Shown: one piece after another, positions 54,469-62,644 of the stretch
Layout: each line of letters starts with the position of its first letter
How positions within the stretch are numbered: the stretch's first letter is position 1
Origin: Vulcanimicrobiota bacterium
Lineage (GTDB): Bacteria > Vulcanimicrobiota > Vulcanimicrobiia > Vulcanimicrobiales > Vulcanimicrobiaceae
DNA length: 64,000 nucleotides
Direction: 5' to 3'
NCBI GenBank assembly: GCA_013036105.1
Contig: JAAXCX010000003.1
Location: 62,001 to 126,000, forward strand
Position numbers and translations under genes: made by a program
Notes under the pieces: generated by a model
What the model was told of the DNA's origin: nothing
The model's input: only the letters and a program-made list of their open reading frames with translations
Database searches by the model: none

Positions 54469-55497
54469 CTATGAGTCTTCAGCGACAGGCGCCCACACTC
54501 GCTTGAGAGGTAGCTCGCTCCGGATTTCATCCGGTAGGTTCTCGTAAACTCTTAGTATGGCGTCCACAAGATCGTCGGAATCCCAGAGCCGCACTTGAAA
54601 AAATGACCGACGGCCTTCGCCATAAACAGAGGAGCGAAAACCGCCCCACGACACAAACAGTCCATGATCCGCTCCAAAGTTTTTCAACGCCCCTTGAAGC
54701 TCGCGAATCGCACGCACGTCTTCAGGTGAATCGCTTGACTTTACCTGTACGCAGATTCGCGGTTCATCAAATCCCAGTTCGCCGCGTGCTGCCATTAAGT
54801 CTACGCCTCCGTCGGCGCCAGCTCGTGTTCGATCTACGTTGTATCCGTCGGCAGTTAGGATAGCAGCGATCAACCTTTCCAGATCGTGACCACGAAAGCG
54901 TTTGCCAATTAGCCGCACAATCGCATCGCGCGCTGCGCGTTCAACATCGAATAATTCCGCCGGTGGCTCCGGCGTGTCATCCACAGAAAGTTCGGGCACT
55001 CGCGCTATTGAATCCGGGGTTCCCTCTACAAGGAGTAAAACTCGCGCGGTCGCATTGTTTCGGCTTATCTTCGCGACCGTCATATACGCGCCAAGAGAAT
55101 ACAGCAGGTCCTGGTCTATATTGCTACGGGGAACGTCTTTCTTAATCCATTCAACGGTGCGAGCGTGACAAGCATCGATTTCCTTATATTGCTCAAGATA
55201 GTTGTATGCACTTCTAACATAACCGAAAGCAATTGCGGCCCGCTTTTTTAAAGGCATCGCAACGATGTCGCCGAGACTTATTGACTGGTAAAAAGCCCAG
55301 ACTTGCCCAGCCCAGTTTCGCAGCCGACCGATATTTGCATCTGGATGGCACTCGGCAAGGGCGCTCTGCACATCCGCTTTAGTCGGAAAACGAGACAAGT
55401 CACCGAGCTCGCCCCAACCAATCGTTGCAATGCCTTCGGCGAGTGCTAGGTCTTCGCGATCACCGCTTCGTCCTGCACGCACAAGCCATACATTCAT
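54469..55497 (-). CDS. Mrr-type restriction endonuclease with N-terminal EVE/PUA-like domain
   Basis: 342 aa. The N-terminal part (WLVRAGRSGD, then IATIGWGELGDL and LGDIVAMPLKK) resembles the EVE/PUA-like readers of modified DNA in type IV enzymes. The C-terminal Mrr catalytic domain has FRGHDLERLIAAILTADGYN, D233 in ADGGVDLMA and Q251-V-K253 in CVQVKSS, a complete PD-(D/E)xK set. Known Mrr proteins cleave modified foreign DNA. With the methyltransferase-nuclease gene upstream on the same strand, it forms the element's defence part. Lower GC than the chromosome. Confidence 0.8.
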   Translation of the reverse strand: MNVWLVRAGRSGDREDLALAEGIATIGWGELGDLSRFPTKADVQSALAECHPDANIGRLRNWAGQVWAFYQSISLGDIVAMPLKKRAAIAFGYVRSAYNYLEQYKEIDACHARTVEWIKKDVPRSNIDQDLLYSLGAYMTVAKISRNNATARVLLLVEGTPDSIARVPELSVDDTPEPPAELFDVERAARDAIVRLIGKRFRGHDLERLIAAILTADGYNVDRTRAGADGGVDLMAARGELGFDEPRICVQVKSSDSPEDVRAIRELQGALKNFGADHGLFVSWGGFRSSVYGEGRRSFFQVRLWDSDDLVDAILRVYENLPDEIRSELPLKRVWAPVAEDS

Positions 55498-55684
55498 GTA
55501 AAACTCCTTTGCGCACCGTCACTCGCATGCGGCGCGATATCTCGCTTCACGAGCCTCCGAGAAGTTCTCATTGTACTGCGTTAGCGAGGGACGGCCAAGG
55601 CCTTGTTAAAGCACCGAGACCGGCAGTGCGGCAAGAGCTACCCGGAAAAATCTTGCTCTACGAACTCCTGGTCAGTAGCGAATC
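55498..55684. other. Non-coding gap, nothing recognised
   Basis: 187 bp between the Mrr-like gene and the methyltransferase. No conserved frame, tRNA, repeat or clear terminator was found; it should contain the Mrr-like gene's promoter or leader (AAAGGAG-type site at its left side near 55505). Confidence 0.4.
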
Positions 55685-57148
55685 TTAGATCGGAAGTTCA
55701 GGCATCTCGGATACGATCCGCCTCGCCTTCTTGAAGGTCACGTCAGTCCTTTGGGATCGTGCCGGATAATCAATACTTTTGCCCGCCAGAAGTTGCTCAA
55801 TGGTAAGGATTTGGATTTTCGGATGCCTGCCGCCCATGGGTGATACGTAGAAACCGCTTTTCGCCGCGTCTTTTTCCATAGCTGGAGTAGGCCGCGCCAT
55901 CGTTATGAGAACCCCTATTTCTGCCTTTTCCCGTGACACTGTGCCATGAAGATCGCGCACCATCGCGGGGCCGATATTCTCTCCCGCCTTTACGGATAAA
56001 ATGATTCGTTTCGTTTTTCCGCGTGGGTCGTCATGAAAGTAAATGTTGCCGTCAATTCCGTAGTCTGCACCTTTCTTTTGTTCTGACTGCGCTGGTCGTG
56101 CGCCGACGAGCCCTAAGGCCCAGAACTGAAACTGATGTTCGTCCTCTTTCGCCAGGGCTTGAGCCTCTTCGAGGACGGTAGGCTCGCCCCGAACGCTATA
56201 CGTTTCGGTGATCGCATCACCAAATTGATTGATTAAACGATGCTTGATCAAGCCGATAGCCAAATGTGTTATATCGATACCGATCCAACGCCGTCCTAGC
56301 CGTTGCGCCGCTGCAATCGTCGTCCCGCAACCGCAAAACGGGTCTAGCACAATGTCGTCTGGATTGCTACTCGTCGCGATGATACGATCCAAGAGTACCT
56401 CGGGTTTTTGCGTAGGGTAGCCGAGCCGTTCTGCTCCTGAGCCAGCAATAATAGAAAGGTCCCAAACGTCGCGGCGCGGCAGGCCCTTTGACGGTTCATC
56501 CACTGGAATCTTTCGGGTCCTCGTTACCACGTCGAGGACTTGCGTGTTGCCCTTAAAGCGTTTTACGTAGCTCTCGCTATTGGGCTCGTACTCAACGTGA
56601 AACGTGCCTGGCCTTTGTGACTTGGCGTAAAAAAGAATAACGTCGTGCATCTTTTGATACCGTCGCGTTTTTGTCGGCCAGCGACGATAACTCCAGATGA
56701 TTTCGTTTTGGAAGCAACGCGTTCCGAAGATAGCATCCATAATGAGGCGGAGGTATGCGCTCGCAGTTGGGTCACAATGAAGATAAATGCTACCTTCACT
56801 CCTGAGAACGCGCCGCATTTCCGTTAGGCGCGGAACCATCATGATCAGATAAGCCATCGTGTTGGACGCGCCGAGTATCTTGTATAAACCTTGCAGCGTC
56901 TCGGAAACGATGCCGCCTTCTTCGACCAATTCTTCAAGCGTTCGCGCCGTTTCAATCGTCCATTCCCAAGTGTCCTCGAATGCTTTTATTTGCGCGGCGG
57001 CTTTTTCTCCGCCGTGTTCCGCGAAAAGTACGTTATAATCGGCGTTCGAATTGAAGGGCGGGTCCAGGTAGATGAGATCGATCGACTCGTCAGCCAGATA
57101 ACGACGCATTACATCCAGATTGTCGCCGTAAAAAAGTGTATTGCTCAC
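55685..57148 (-). CDS. DNA methyltransferase fused to a restriction-endonuclease-like C-terminal domain
   Basis: 487 aa from GTG 57148, which directly precedes the conserved SNTLFYGDNLDVMRRYL; a TTG 11 codons earlier is possible. Beta-class order: motif IV LIYLDPPFNSNADYN (DPPF near residues 29-32), then motif I DPFCGCGTT near residues 269-277, with GYPTQKPEVLLDRII before it. The C-terminal part has GADYGIDGNIYF and IILSVKAGENIG, resembling a PD-(D/E)xK nuclease core, so the protein may combine methylation and cleavage. Target base N6-adenine or N4-cytosine. Clearly lower GC than the chromosome. Casposons often carry methyltransferases. Confidence 0.82.
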   Translation of the reverse strand: MSNTLFYGDNLDVMRRYLADESIDLIYLDPPFNSNADYNVLFAEHGGEKAAAQIKAFEDTWEWTIETARTLEELVEEGGIVSETLQGLYKILGASNTMAYLIMMVPRLTEMRRVLRSEGSIYLHCDPTASAYLRLIMDAIFGTRCFQNEIIWSYRRWPTKTRRYQKMHDVILFYAKSQRPGTFHVEYEPNSESYVKRFKGNTQVLDVVTRTRKIPVDEPSKGLPRRDVWDLSIIAGSGAERLGYPTQKPEVLLDRIIATSSNPDDIVLDPFCGCGTTIAAAQRLGRRWIGIDITHLAIGLIKHRLINQFGDAITETYSVRGEPTVLEEAQALAKEDEHQFQFWALGLVGARPAQSEQKKGADYGIDGNIYFHDDPRGKTKRIILSVKAGENIGPAMVRDLHGTVSREKAEIGVLITMARPTPAMEKDAAKSGFYVSPMGGRHPKIQILTIEQLLAGKSIDYPARSQRTDVTFKKARRIVSEMPELPI

Positions 57149-57277
57149 CCTTCGCCTGGCGCTCCGTTGGAAGCATTGCAATTCATCGATTTCTGAAACA
57201 TGGCCGTGTGGCTGATGTTTAGTTATTACATAATCTACAGTCCTCCAACATTATGAAATCGCTCAAAATAAACTGGT

Positions 57278-57631
57278 ATGCAGGCTACGAAGTCCGCCAC
57301 AGTGGTAAAGACTATCGGCAAAGCGGTTCGAGCTGCCCGAGAGGCTCGTGGCCTAACTCTCCGCCAAGTCGCCAAAGCGGTTGGAATGTCAGTGCCTCAG
57401 CTCTCATCGCTAGAATCTGGACGGCCCGGGAATCCTGGTTGGAACACGGTAGTCCGGCTTGCGAGGGCTCTTGAGATTTCCTTGGACGAGGTTGCCAGTG
57501 GTAAGGCCGAAAGACCAGTCGAACCTTCGACGCCTCGCGCAATAAGGTTAGCTATCGAGCGCGCTCGCAGGGACGCCGAAAAATCCTCAAAGACGCTGGC
57601 TGATTTAACAGACTTATTGGGAAAGCCATAG
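57278..57631 (+). CDS. XRE-family HTH regulator
   Basis: 117 aa. A Cro/CI-type HTH fills residues 17-70: ARGLTLRQVAKAVGMSVPQL and SSLESGRPGNPGWNTVVRLA. The C-terminal tail (RAIRLAIERARRDAEKSSK) is a probable dimerisation helix. It is divergent from the methyltransferase, 129 bp from its start, and probably controls it, like restriction-system C proteins. It converges on cas1 with 24 bp between the stops. Confidence 0.85.
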   Translation: MQATKSATVVKTIGKAVRAAREARGLTLRQVAKAVGMSVPQLSSLESGRPGNPGWNTVVRLARALEISLDEVASGKAERPVEPSTPRAIRLAIERARRDAEKSSKTLADLTDLLGKP

Positions 57632-57655
57632 GCGTCGCCCAAAGCTTCTTTTCGA

Positions 57656-59206
57656 CTATTTATTAGCCAGCTGCAGTAGGGCTTTCCAATGGCGCTTGTG
57701 CGGCGTATGTTTACCGCTTCGAATCTTGCACGCATATGAAGGCGAGCACTGAAGCGCCTTGCTCAGAATATTTATCGGAACGCGCTGAACATTTGGCAGG
57801 ATATCCCGCGTGAAATCAACCCGCTCAAGCGATCCGTCGTCTTTCCAAGCCACCACTGCGCGACGATTCGCGCTGGCTTTTGCCCTTCGCTTTTGACGCA
57901 CAGGCTCAGTGTCTCTGGGATCGCGGCCTTGCGCCCGGAGCACGGCGAGTTTTTCGAGCCCGGCAAGTCTATTTCCAAAGTTCTCGCGGAATTGCTCCGC
58001 CTGACGCAGCGGCAGACACTCATCGCAAAACAATCTATCGGTGACGGGCAAGACCTTAGCGCAATTGCGACAAGCGTTGCGCAGACGCGGCAAAGCCGTC
58101 GGTGCTTTTGGAATACTCGGCAGTGCAATCTTCGCGGTGCGAATTTTTAAGCGGCCTCTGTTCAATGAACGCTTTTGCGGTTTATTTTGAATCATCGGAC
58201 CGAGATAGCCGCTCTTAGCCACGAGGACGACATGGCGCGTTATCATTTCAGCATACGGGCTAACCAGCTGCCCCCAGGTTGGCATGGTCGCTGCCAACTC
58301 GTGCGTGAGTGAAGCTGAAAGTCTACAGCCGCCCTCGCGTGTTTCGAAGAAATCTTTGGCCGCGAATGCCCGCGTCCTTAAAAGGTTCAGGACGAAGGCG
58401 TCAACGTGAGGGCGCACTGGCTCCATGACATCCGTTGCGAGCGATTGGCGATTGGCTGAGTCGGCGTGGAACAAGCCCAGGCCGGGGTCTAAGCCGCGCT
58501 CGATCAAGGCGATGCGCGATTCGACTTCGAGTAGCGTGTAGACGTAGTTTAATACGGCGTTTATCGGATTTGACGCATTGCGCGGCTGCGACGTTAACGG
58601 GGAGCGCCGAGTCCTAAATGTGCGCCAGTGATCGGGAACTGCGTCGCGCCGAGCGAATTGCATCGTGATCGGCGCCCACATATTCCAGTAGGTATTGGCT
58701 GCTTGCCGTTCCGCCAGCAGGACATCTTCGAATAAATCGGCGCGTTCGATTGCAGTAAGGGGCTCAGCTAACGCCTTTGCATCGGCAATCTCAAAGGATT
58801 CGAGGACAGCCGCCTGAGCCTGAATTTTCGGAGTGAGTAGCGAAGCCGCAAGCGTAACGCGGTTTTCGCCAACGGTCGCAAAGGCCTGTGCTCTTCGCAG
58901 GATGGCATTATCGAGGCCCCCTATCGAAGCGGCCAGGATTCGCGCATCATAGTCCAGTTGCACGAACGCCGCGCCAATGTCGTGGAGCCAGCGCAAAGCA
59001 GGCAGCGTAATGAAGCCTGTTTGGCCCATAATTAGCAGACGCTTTAAGCGGCTTGTCGCCTTGGCGAATTTGCCGCTGCGTCGATTGCGGCCAACGCCGT
59101 CGCGGACATGTAAGTGCCGAGCGTCCACACTGACGCGAATGCCGTAGCCGCTGAGCATCAAAACGCCGTCGCGGATCGGCGGGGCTGTGGTATCGTGTAC
59201 GTGCAT
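57656..59206 (-). CDS. cas1: Stand-alone Cas1 with C-terminal zinc motif and HTH (casposase-like integrase)
   Basis: 516 aa, much longer than CRISPR Cas1 (about 300-350). Residues 1-340 form a complete Cas1: N-terminal beta domain (MLSGYGIRVSVDARHLHVRD), then catalytic E166 in LLAERQAANTYW, the conserved NPINAVLNYVYTLLE, H247 in GLDPGLGLFHADS, and D259/E262 in SLATDVMEPVRPHVD. After the core come C379, C382, C394 and C397 (C-x2-C, x11, C-x2-C), a basic linker and an HTH-like tail (residues 477-516, LSKALQCSPSYACKIRSG). AGGAGAGG lies 10 bases before the ATG. No Cas2, Cas4, effector or array is near. Archaeal casposases also bear C-terminal HTH domains. Confidence 0.92.
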   Translation of the reverse strand: MHVHDTTAPPIRDGVLMLSGYGIRVSVDARHLHVRDGVGRNRRSGKFAKATSRLKRLLIMGQTGFITLPALRWLHDIGAAFVQLDYDARILAASIGGLDNAILRRAQAFATVGENRVTLAASLLTPKIQAQAAVLESFEIADAKALAEPLTAIERADLFEDVLLAERQAANTYWNMWAPITMQFARRDAVPDHWRTFRTRRSPLTSQPRNASNPINAVLNYVYTLLEVESRIALIERGLDPGLGLFHADSANRQSLATDVMEPVRPHVDAFVLNLLRTRAFAAKDFFETREGGCRLSASLTHELAATMPTWGQLVSPYAEMITRHVVLVAKSGYLGPMIQNKPQKRSLNRGRLKIRTAKIALPSIPKAPTALPRLRNACRNCAKVLPVTDRLFCDECLPLRQAEQFRENFGNRLAGLEKLAVLRAQGRDPRDTEPVRQKRRAKASANRRAVVAWKDDGSLERVDFTRDILPNVQRVPINILSKALQCSPSYACKIRSGKHTPHKRHWKALLQLANK

Positions 59207-59233
59207 CTGGAGCTAACCTCTCCTGGTGCGAAG

Positions 59234-59261
59234 CCCTCGGCCCGTTAGCGCGGGTCGAGGG
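59234..59261 (-). terminator. Hairpin between the HTH gene and cas1
   Basis: CCCTCGGCCCG / CGGGTCGAGGG, 11-bp stem with one G-U pair and loop TTAGCG. It lies after the stop of the gene at 59272 and 28 bases before the cas1 ATG. No T-run on the minus strand, so it could be a weak terminator or a leader element regulating cas1. Confidence 0.5.
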
Positions 59262-59271
59262 TCCTTTAGTG

Positions 59272-60198
59272 CTATTTAGGTTTTATGACGAGACGAAGAT
59301 CATCCAACGACGGAATTTCGGCCCTCTGCCATTGCCAAAGGTTTTCATTTTTGTGTGGGTCGCCAACAAATCCACCTTCGGAATACAGAGCCACTCTTGC
59401 AAAGTCAGCATATCCTTTGCAGACGGTATCGCACCAATGATGGACGTACTCCGCGACAATGGAGAGCTGCATCGGCGTACCATAAACGCGCCAAGGCAAA
59501 ATCTTCTCTGCTTCTTTCAAAGGTTTGCGCATGTGATAAAGATGCGATGGTACCCGCGCCACGTCAGCGAGCGATAACATTTCATCTGCGACAAGCGCCA
59601 AGTCTCTGATGAATGTAGGGACTTCTTTCTGCGACTTATCACCACGTCGAGGAAACATCCCAATGGCCAACAGAATTGCGCACGCCATCGGTCGTGGAAG
59701 CGCTATGGTTGCGAAGACGCCCGCTTGATTGTAGATTGTCGCGACATGGTACCGGTGCGCGAGAGTATCGGGCGGTTGCGATAAGTCAGCTTCGACCCAT
59801 TCCGTTCCGGCTGGCGGAGCGTAGTGTAGAAGAAATGCCGCACCGCGCTCGTCCAGATGCAAACGGTCGTCGTGCATCCACGCCCATCCGAGCTTATAGA
59901 GCTTATCGAAATAATCGAAAACGGCACTGTAATGGTGGCTGGACCAAAGTGCCTCTATAGGTGAAACGCCGACGGCGATGGCCAGTTTGCGAACCATGTC
60001 CGATCCCGGCACGATCTGCAGACGAAAATATTTGCCGACGCGCTCGGCATTGCGGTAGCCGATAGCGTCTGCGACGGCCCTCAGTGATAAACCGCGCTGC
60101 TCACGTTCGTCGTTCAGCCACTGCATCGTGCGGGAATTCGGAAGATTGGCCCGCCCACGGGTGACGTAGCGCTTCTTCTTGCCTTCTGCCGGACACAT
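59272..60198 (-). CDS. Large XRE-like HTH protein, likely element regulator
   Basis: 308 aa. N-terminal HTH at about residues 25-75: RTMQWLNDEREQRGLSLRAV, then ADAIGYRNAERVGKYFRLQI and LAIAVGVSPIEAL. The remaining 230 residues form an unrecognised helical domain (WAWMHDDRLHLDERGAAFLL, then FIRDLALVADEMLS). It lies upstream of cas1 on the same strand with 65 bp between and is divergent from the replication-side operon, so it is well placed to repress both. A phage-repressor-like role is an inference from position. Confidence 0.65.
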   Translation of the reverse strand: MCPAEGKKKRYVTRGRANLPNSRTMQWLNDEREQRGLSLRAVADAIGYRNAERVGKYFRLQIVPGSDMVRKLAIAVGVSPIEALWSSHHYSAVFDYFDKLYKLGWAWMHDDRLHLDERGAAFLLHYAPPAGTEWVEADLSQPPDTLAHRYHVATIYNQAGVFATIALPRPMACAILLAIGMFPRRGDKSQKEVPTFIRDLALVADEMLSLADVARVPSHLYHMRKPLKEAEKILPWRVYGTPMQLSIVAEYVHHWCDTVCKGYADFARVALYSEGGFVGDPHKNENLWQWQRAEIPSLDDLRLVIKPK

Positions 60199-60310
60199 TT
60201 TCAGAGTCTATATTTGAAAAAACCTCACAATATACCTCTGTATTATCGTGACAAATCCCTTGCCAAGGGGCTAAAATGAGGGCGGAAAGGAGCTGGACAC
60301 ACATTTCTAT
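60199..60310. promoter_or_regulatory. AT-rich divergent control region of the element
   Basis: 112 bp between two divergent HTH genes, clearly richer in A and T than the surroundings. ATAC-CTCT-GTAT (60234-60245) is a short inverted repeat that could be an operator. An AAAGGAG lies about 20 bases before the ATG at 60311, rather distant. Promoters for both operons are expected here. Confidence 0.55.
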
Positions 60311-60544
60311 ATGACGCTACTAGAGTTTATGCGGCGCTCGAACGGCTGGACCCAGGTTGCCCTGGCGAACGCCCTTGGTGAGGGTTTCACGGCGAGCGCG
60401 ATTTCGCTCATGGAGACCGGGCGGCTGCGACCCAGCTCGAAGCAGGCCGCGCAGCTCTCTCGGCTCTTCGCGCGCTCGGCGGATGAGCTCTTACAGCCGG
60501 TTGGTGATCGTGACGCCAGCCTTTCAAAGGAAGCGCGGTCGTGA
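60311..60544 (+). CDS. Small XRE-family HTH protein
   Basis: 77 aa, one Cro-like HTH: LLEFMRRSNGWTQVALANAL, then GFTASAISLMETGRLRPS and AAQLSRLFARSADEL. It is the first gene of a chain of overlapping plus-strand genes and likely acts at the control region just upstream, opposing the large HTH protein in the manner of a Cro/CI pair. GTGA overlap with the next gene. Confidence 0.8.
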   Translation: MTLLEFMRRSNGWTQVALANALGEGFTASAISLMETGRLRPSSKQAAQLSRLFARSADELLQPVGDRDASLSKEARS

Positions 60545-60894
60545 CTCGCGCCGAGTGCTTAGAGCTTACGAAGAAGCTGCTCGATGATGGCCGCCTATCC
60601 GATGATCAGATTGCGGATGTAGTCGGGCGCTCCAAGCGTTGGGTTAGAAAGATCGTGCGCGAGCATCCGCGTTACTCGAAAGTTGAAGTCATCTACGCTC
60701 CAACGCCGACCCCGAACATTACTGGAGAGCCACACCCCACTAACAAAAAATCACCATCGCTGCGGACACGCTGGCGTAAGTTCAAGAAAACCGTTGTCGG
60801 GGCGCTAGAAGCTGTCGGCATCGTTGCGCTGTTGTCGCTCTATGCCGTAGGTATAGTCCGTAATGCACAACGCCGGAAAGTGAATCATTCATGA
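60541..60894 (+). CDS. HTH protein with a C-terminal membrane helix
   Basis: 117 aa, GTG start inside the previous stop. The N-terminal 45 residues look like a simple HTH (LSDDQIADVVGRSKRWVRKI), followed by a Pro/Thr linker, a basic segment (LRTRWRKFKKTVVGAL) and one membrane helix (AVGIVALLSLYAVGIV). A DNA-binding domain tied to the membrane could anchor element DNA for replication or partition; this is an inference. No family recognised. Its stop overlaps the next ATG (ATGA). Confidence 0.6.
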   Translation: MTRAECLELTKKLLDDGRLSDDQIADVVGRSKRWVRKIVREHPRYSKVEVIYAPTPTPNITGEPHPTNKKSPSLRTRWRKFKKTVVGALEAVGIVALLSLYAVGIVRNAQRRKVNHS

Positions 60895-61670
60895 ACGCGA
60901 CAATTGAAACATTGCCATTAGATTGCATTGATCTCGACGCCGCTCTTCAACCGCGTTGCGGTCCCCTAGACAAAGAGCATATTGCGGCTCTCATGGAAGC
61001 GCCTGAGAATTGGCCACCCATAACCGTCGCGATGCGCGGCCAGAGCGCGGTACTAATTGACGGATGGCATCGATATGAAGCGGCGGCGCAGCTTGGACTT
61101 GAGTACATCACGTGCAAAGTAATCGACACGCCGCCCGAGGGCGATTATTTCCGGTTGGCTTTTGAGCTGAATGCGACGCACGGCAAGCCGCTGACGCAAT
61201 CGGATCGCAAAGCGTATGCGTCCAAATTACTGAGCGCTCATCCCGAATATTCCGACCGCGAAATCGGTCGGCGCACAGGCCTGCACCATGAAACTATCGG
61301 CGCGCTGCGATTGCAAAGCGGATTACCGAATTACCGCGTTCCCGAACGCAGACCCGGAGCGATTGAATCGGACATCGCCCTTCTGGACCCGATTCGCTTT
61401 GCTAAAGCAACCAAAGAGCAGAAATCCGTCAGCGGCTACATCAAGCGGCTGCTTCAGTCACTCGAAGACCCATATTCCGATAGCGACGGCTATTCGAACG
61501 TGGCAGGTTGGACCGACGACCCGCTTTCAATCGCGCAGGCTTGCTTCACCACGATGGGTCCTCAAAAAGCTTCGGATGTTCTCGAATTGCTAGAACAAGA
61601 GGCGCGCTTTCTATTGGACATCGGTAAGGCGCGCAAGCAAATAGCACAATCCTACAGGGAGAATCAGTAA
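60891..61670 (+). CDS. ParB/Srx-fold nuclease-like protein
   Basis: 259 aa. The N-terminal ParB-like domain has DCIDLDAALQPRCGPLDKEH, WPPITVAMRGQSAVLIDGWH and the HRYEAAAQLGLEYITCKVID core. An HTH follows around residues 118-145 (YSDREIGRRTGLHHETIGAL). The C-terminus is helical. ParB proteins of plasmids and phages bind DNA for partition; the related nuclease group cuts DNA. No ParA is adjacent. It lies in the chain of overlapping genes, and its stop shares one base with the next ATG (TAATG). Confidence 0.82.
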   Translation: MNATIETLPLDCIDLDAALQPRCGPLDKEHIAALMEAPENWPPITVAMRGQSAVLIDGWHRYEAAAQLGLEYITCKVIDTPPEGDYFRLAFELNATHGKPLTQSDRKAYASKLLSAHPEYSDREIGRRTGLHHETIGALRLQSGLPNYRVPERRPGAIESDIALLDPIRFAKATKEQKSVSGYIKRLLQSLEDPYSDSDGYSNVAGWTDDPLSIAQACFTTMGPQKASDVLELLEQEARFLLDIGKARKQIAQSYRENQ

Positions 61671-62035
61671 TGAAAACGACTACGAAACCACGTCGGCGCG
61701 CATCGTCAAATGGCGCCGCGTTCGCCTTCTCGTCGGCAATCCCGTATGCCGATAAGGGCGAGCTAATTGAAAAGGACCTCGCGTTCGCCGTCAAGGCCAT
61801 CGAGTTTCAACCCGAGCGCGGATTCGAAAACCAGGACCGTTGGGCTGTGACGATTGTACCGAATGACGGGCGTGGCGAAGAGCTCCTCACGTTCGGTTCC
61901 AACGAAAAGCGCGACGCGCAGATGAAATCGGCCCAAGCCTTCGTCAAGAAACATGGGGCGATTCCCGATGTGCGCCTGCGCAAATCCGGCAAAGCGTACT
62001 ACCTTCAGAGTTCATCCGGTTCCGATGCGGCGTAA
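61670..62035 (+). CDS. Unknown small protein, possible ssDNA-binding type
   Basis: 121 aa with a basic N-terminus (MKTTTKPRRRASS), a beta-rich middle (LIEKDLAFAVKAIEFQPERG, then QDRWAVTIVPNDG) and a C-terminal DVRLRKSGKAYYLQ. The beta-strand spacing is compatible with an OB-like fold that would suit a replication protein, but this is only a guess from pattern. Coupled to the ParB-like gene and followed by a strong hairpin. Confidence 0.6.
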   Translation: MKTTTKPRRRASSNGAAFAFSSAIPYADKGELIEKDLAFAVKAIEFQPERGFENQDRWAVTIVPNDGRGEELLTFGSNEKRDAQMKSAQAFVKKHGAIPDVRLRKSGKAYYLQSSSGSDAA

Positions 62036-62049
62036 TGCTACAAACGACG

Positions 62050-62076
62050 GGGCCGACGAAATGCACTCGTCGGCCC
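62050..62076 (+). terminator. Strong hairpin after the first replication-side operon
   Basis: GGGCCGACGA / TCGTCGGCCC, a perfect 10-bp stem with a 7-base loop, in the 64-bp gap between genes. The tail TCTAGGGTTG lacks a good T-run, so termination may be partial. Confidence 0.65.
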
Positions 62077-62099
62077 TCTAGGGTTGCTGTCGTTCAGCT

Positions 62100-62642
62100 A
62101 TGGCAATTATAAGGAAGAAGGGGCGCGTGCGTCAACGCGCCACGGTGCGACGACCGCGTAACGCCGGGCAATATACAGCCAGATCGCCAGAGTTCCAACA
62201 GCGCTGGAACGCTGTTACCCATGCCATTACTGCTATGCGCAGTGGCAAACTTTCGCTCACTAGTGCGGCACGCGAATACGGAGTTGATCCACGCACCGTC
62301 GCGCGCCTGGGCGCACCGGCACTGCGCAAGGGCGCGACTGGACGCTACGCGGCCAAGAGCAGCGACAGTCTGCTGCGCATGCTCGTGGTGCCGACACGTG
62401 AGGGACTGGCGGAAATCGCCACTCGCTCTTCGCGCGAGGCAACGCAGCTGGCCGAGTATTGGGAAGCCGTGCAGTGGTTCATCGATACCGGCGACACCTC
62501 GAAGCTACGAGCGTTTCGCGGCAAGAGCGTCAGCGGTGCCGACGGGAGCCGCTTACCGCTGATAACCGATCCGGATGAATTAGAGCGACTGGGGAACGTG
62601 GGCGAGCTGTCATTCGAGTCCATTTACGCGAAGGCTGCATAG
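62100..62642 (+). CDS. Unknown basic protein with an HTH segment
   Basis: 180 aa. A very basic N-terminus (MAIIRKKGRVRQRATVRRPR) is followed by an HTH-like stretch at about residues 50-70 (KLSLTSAAREYGVDPRTVAR) and a helical C-terminal half (ATQLAEYWEAVQWFIDTGDT). A DNA-binding protein is likely; family unknown. It begins the second plus-strand group (with the genes at 62645 and 63121) after the hairpin at 62050. Confidence 0.6.
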   Translation: MAIIRKKGRVRQRATVRRPRNAGQYTARSPEFQQRWNAVTHAITAMRSGKLSLTSAAREYGVDPRTVARLGAPALRKGATGRYAAKSSDSLLRMLVVPTREGLAEIATRSSREATQLAEYWEAVQWFIDTGDTSKLRAFRGKSVSGADGSRLPLITDPDELERLGNVGELSFESIYAKAA

Positions 62643-62644
62643 CA

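Noticed and set aside
57656-59206. Cas1 as part of a CRISPR-Cas system
   Set aside because: No repeat-spacer array, Cas2, Cas4 or effector genes were seen anywhere in the 10 kb around it.
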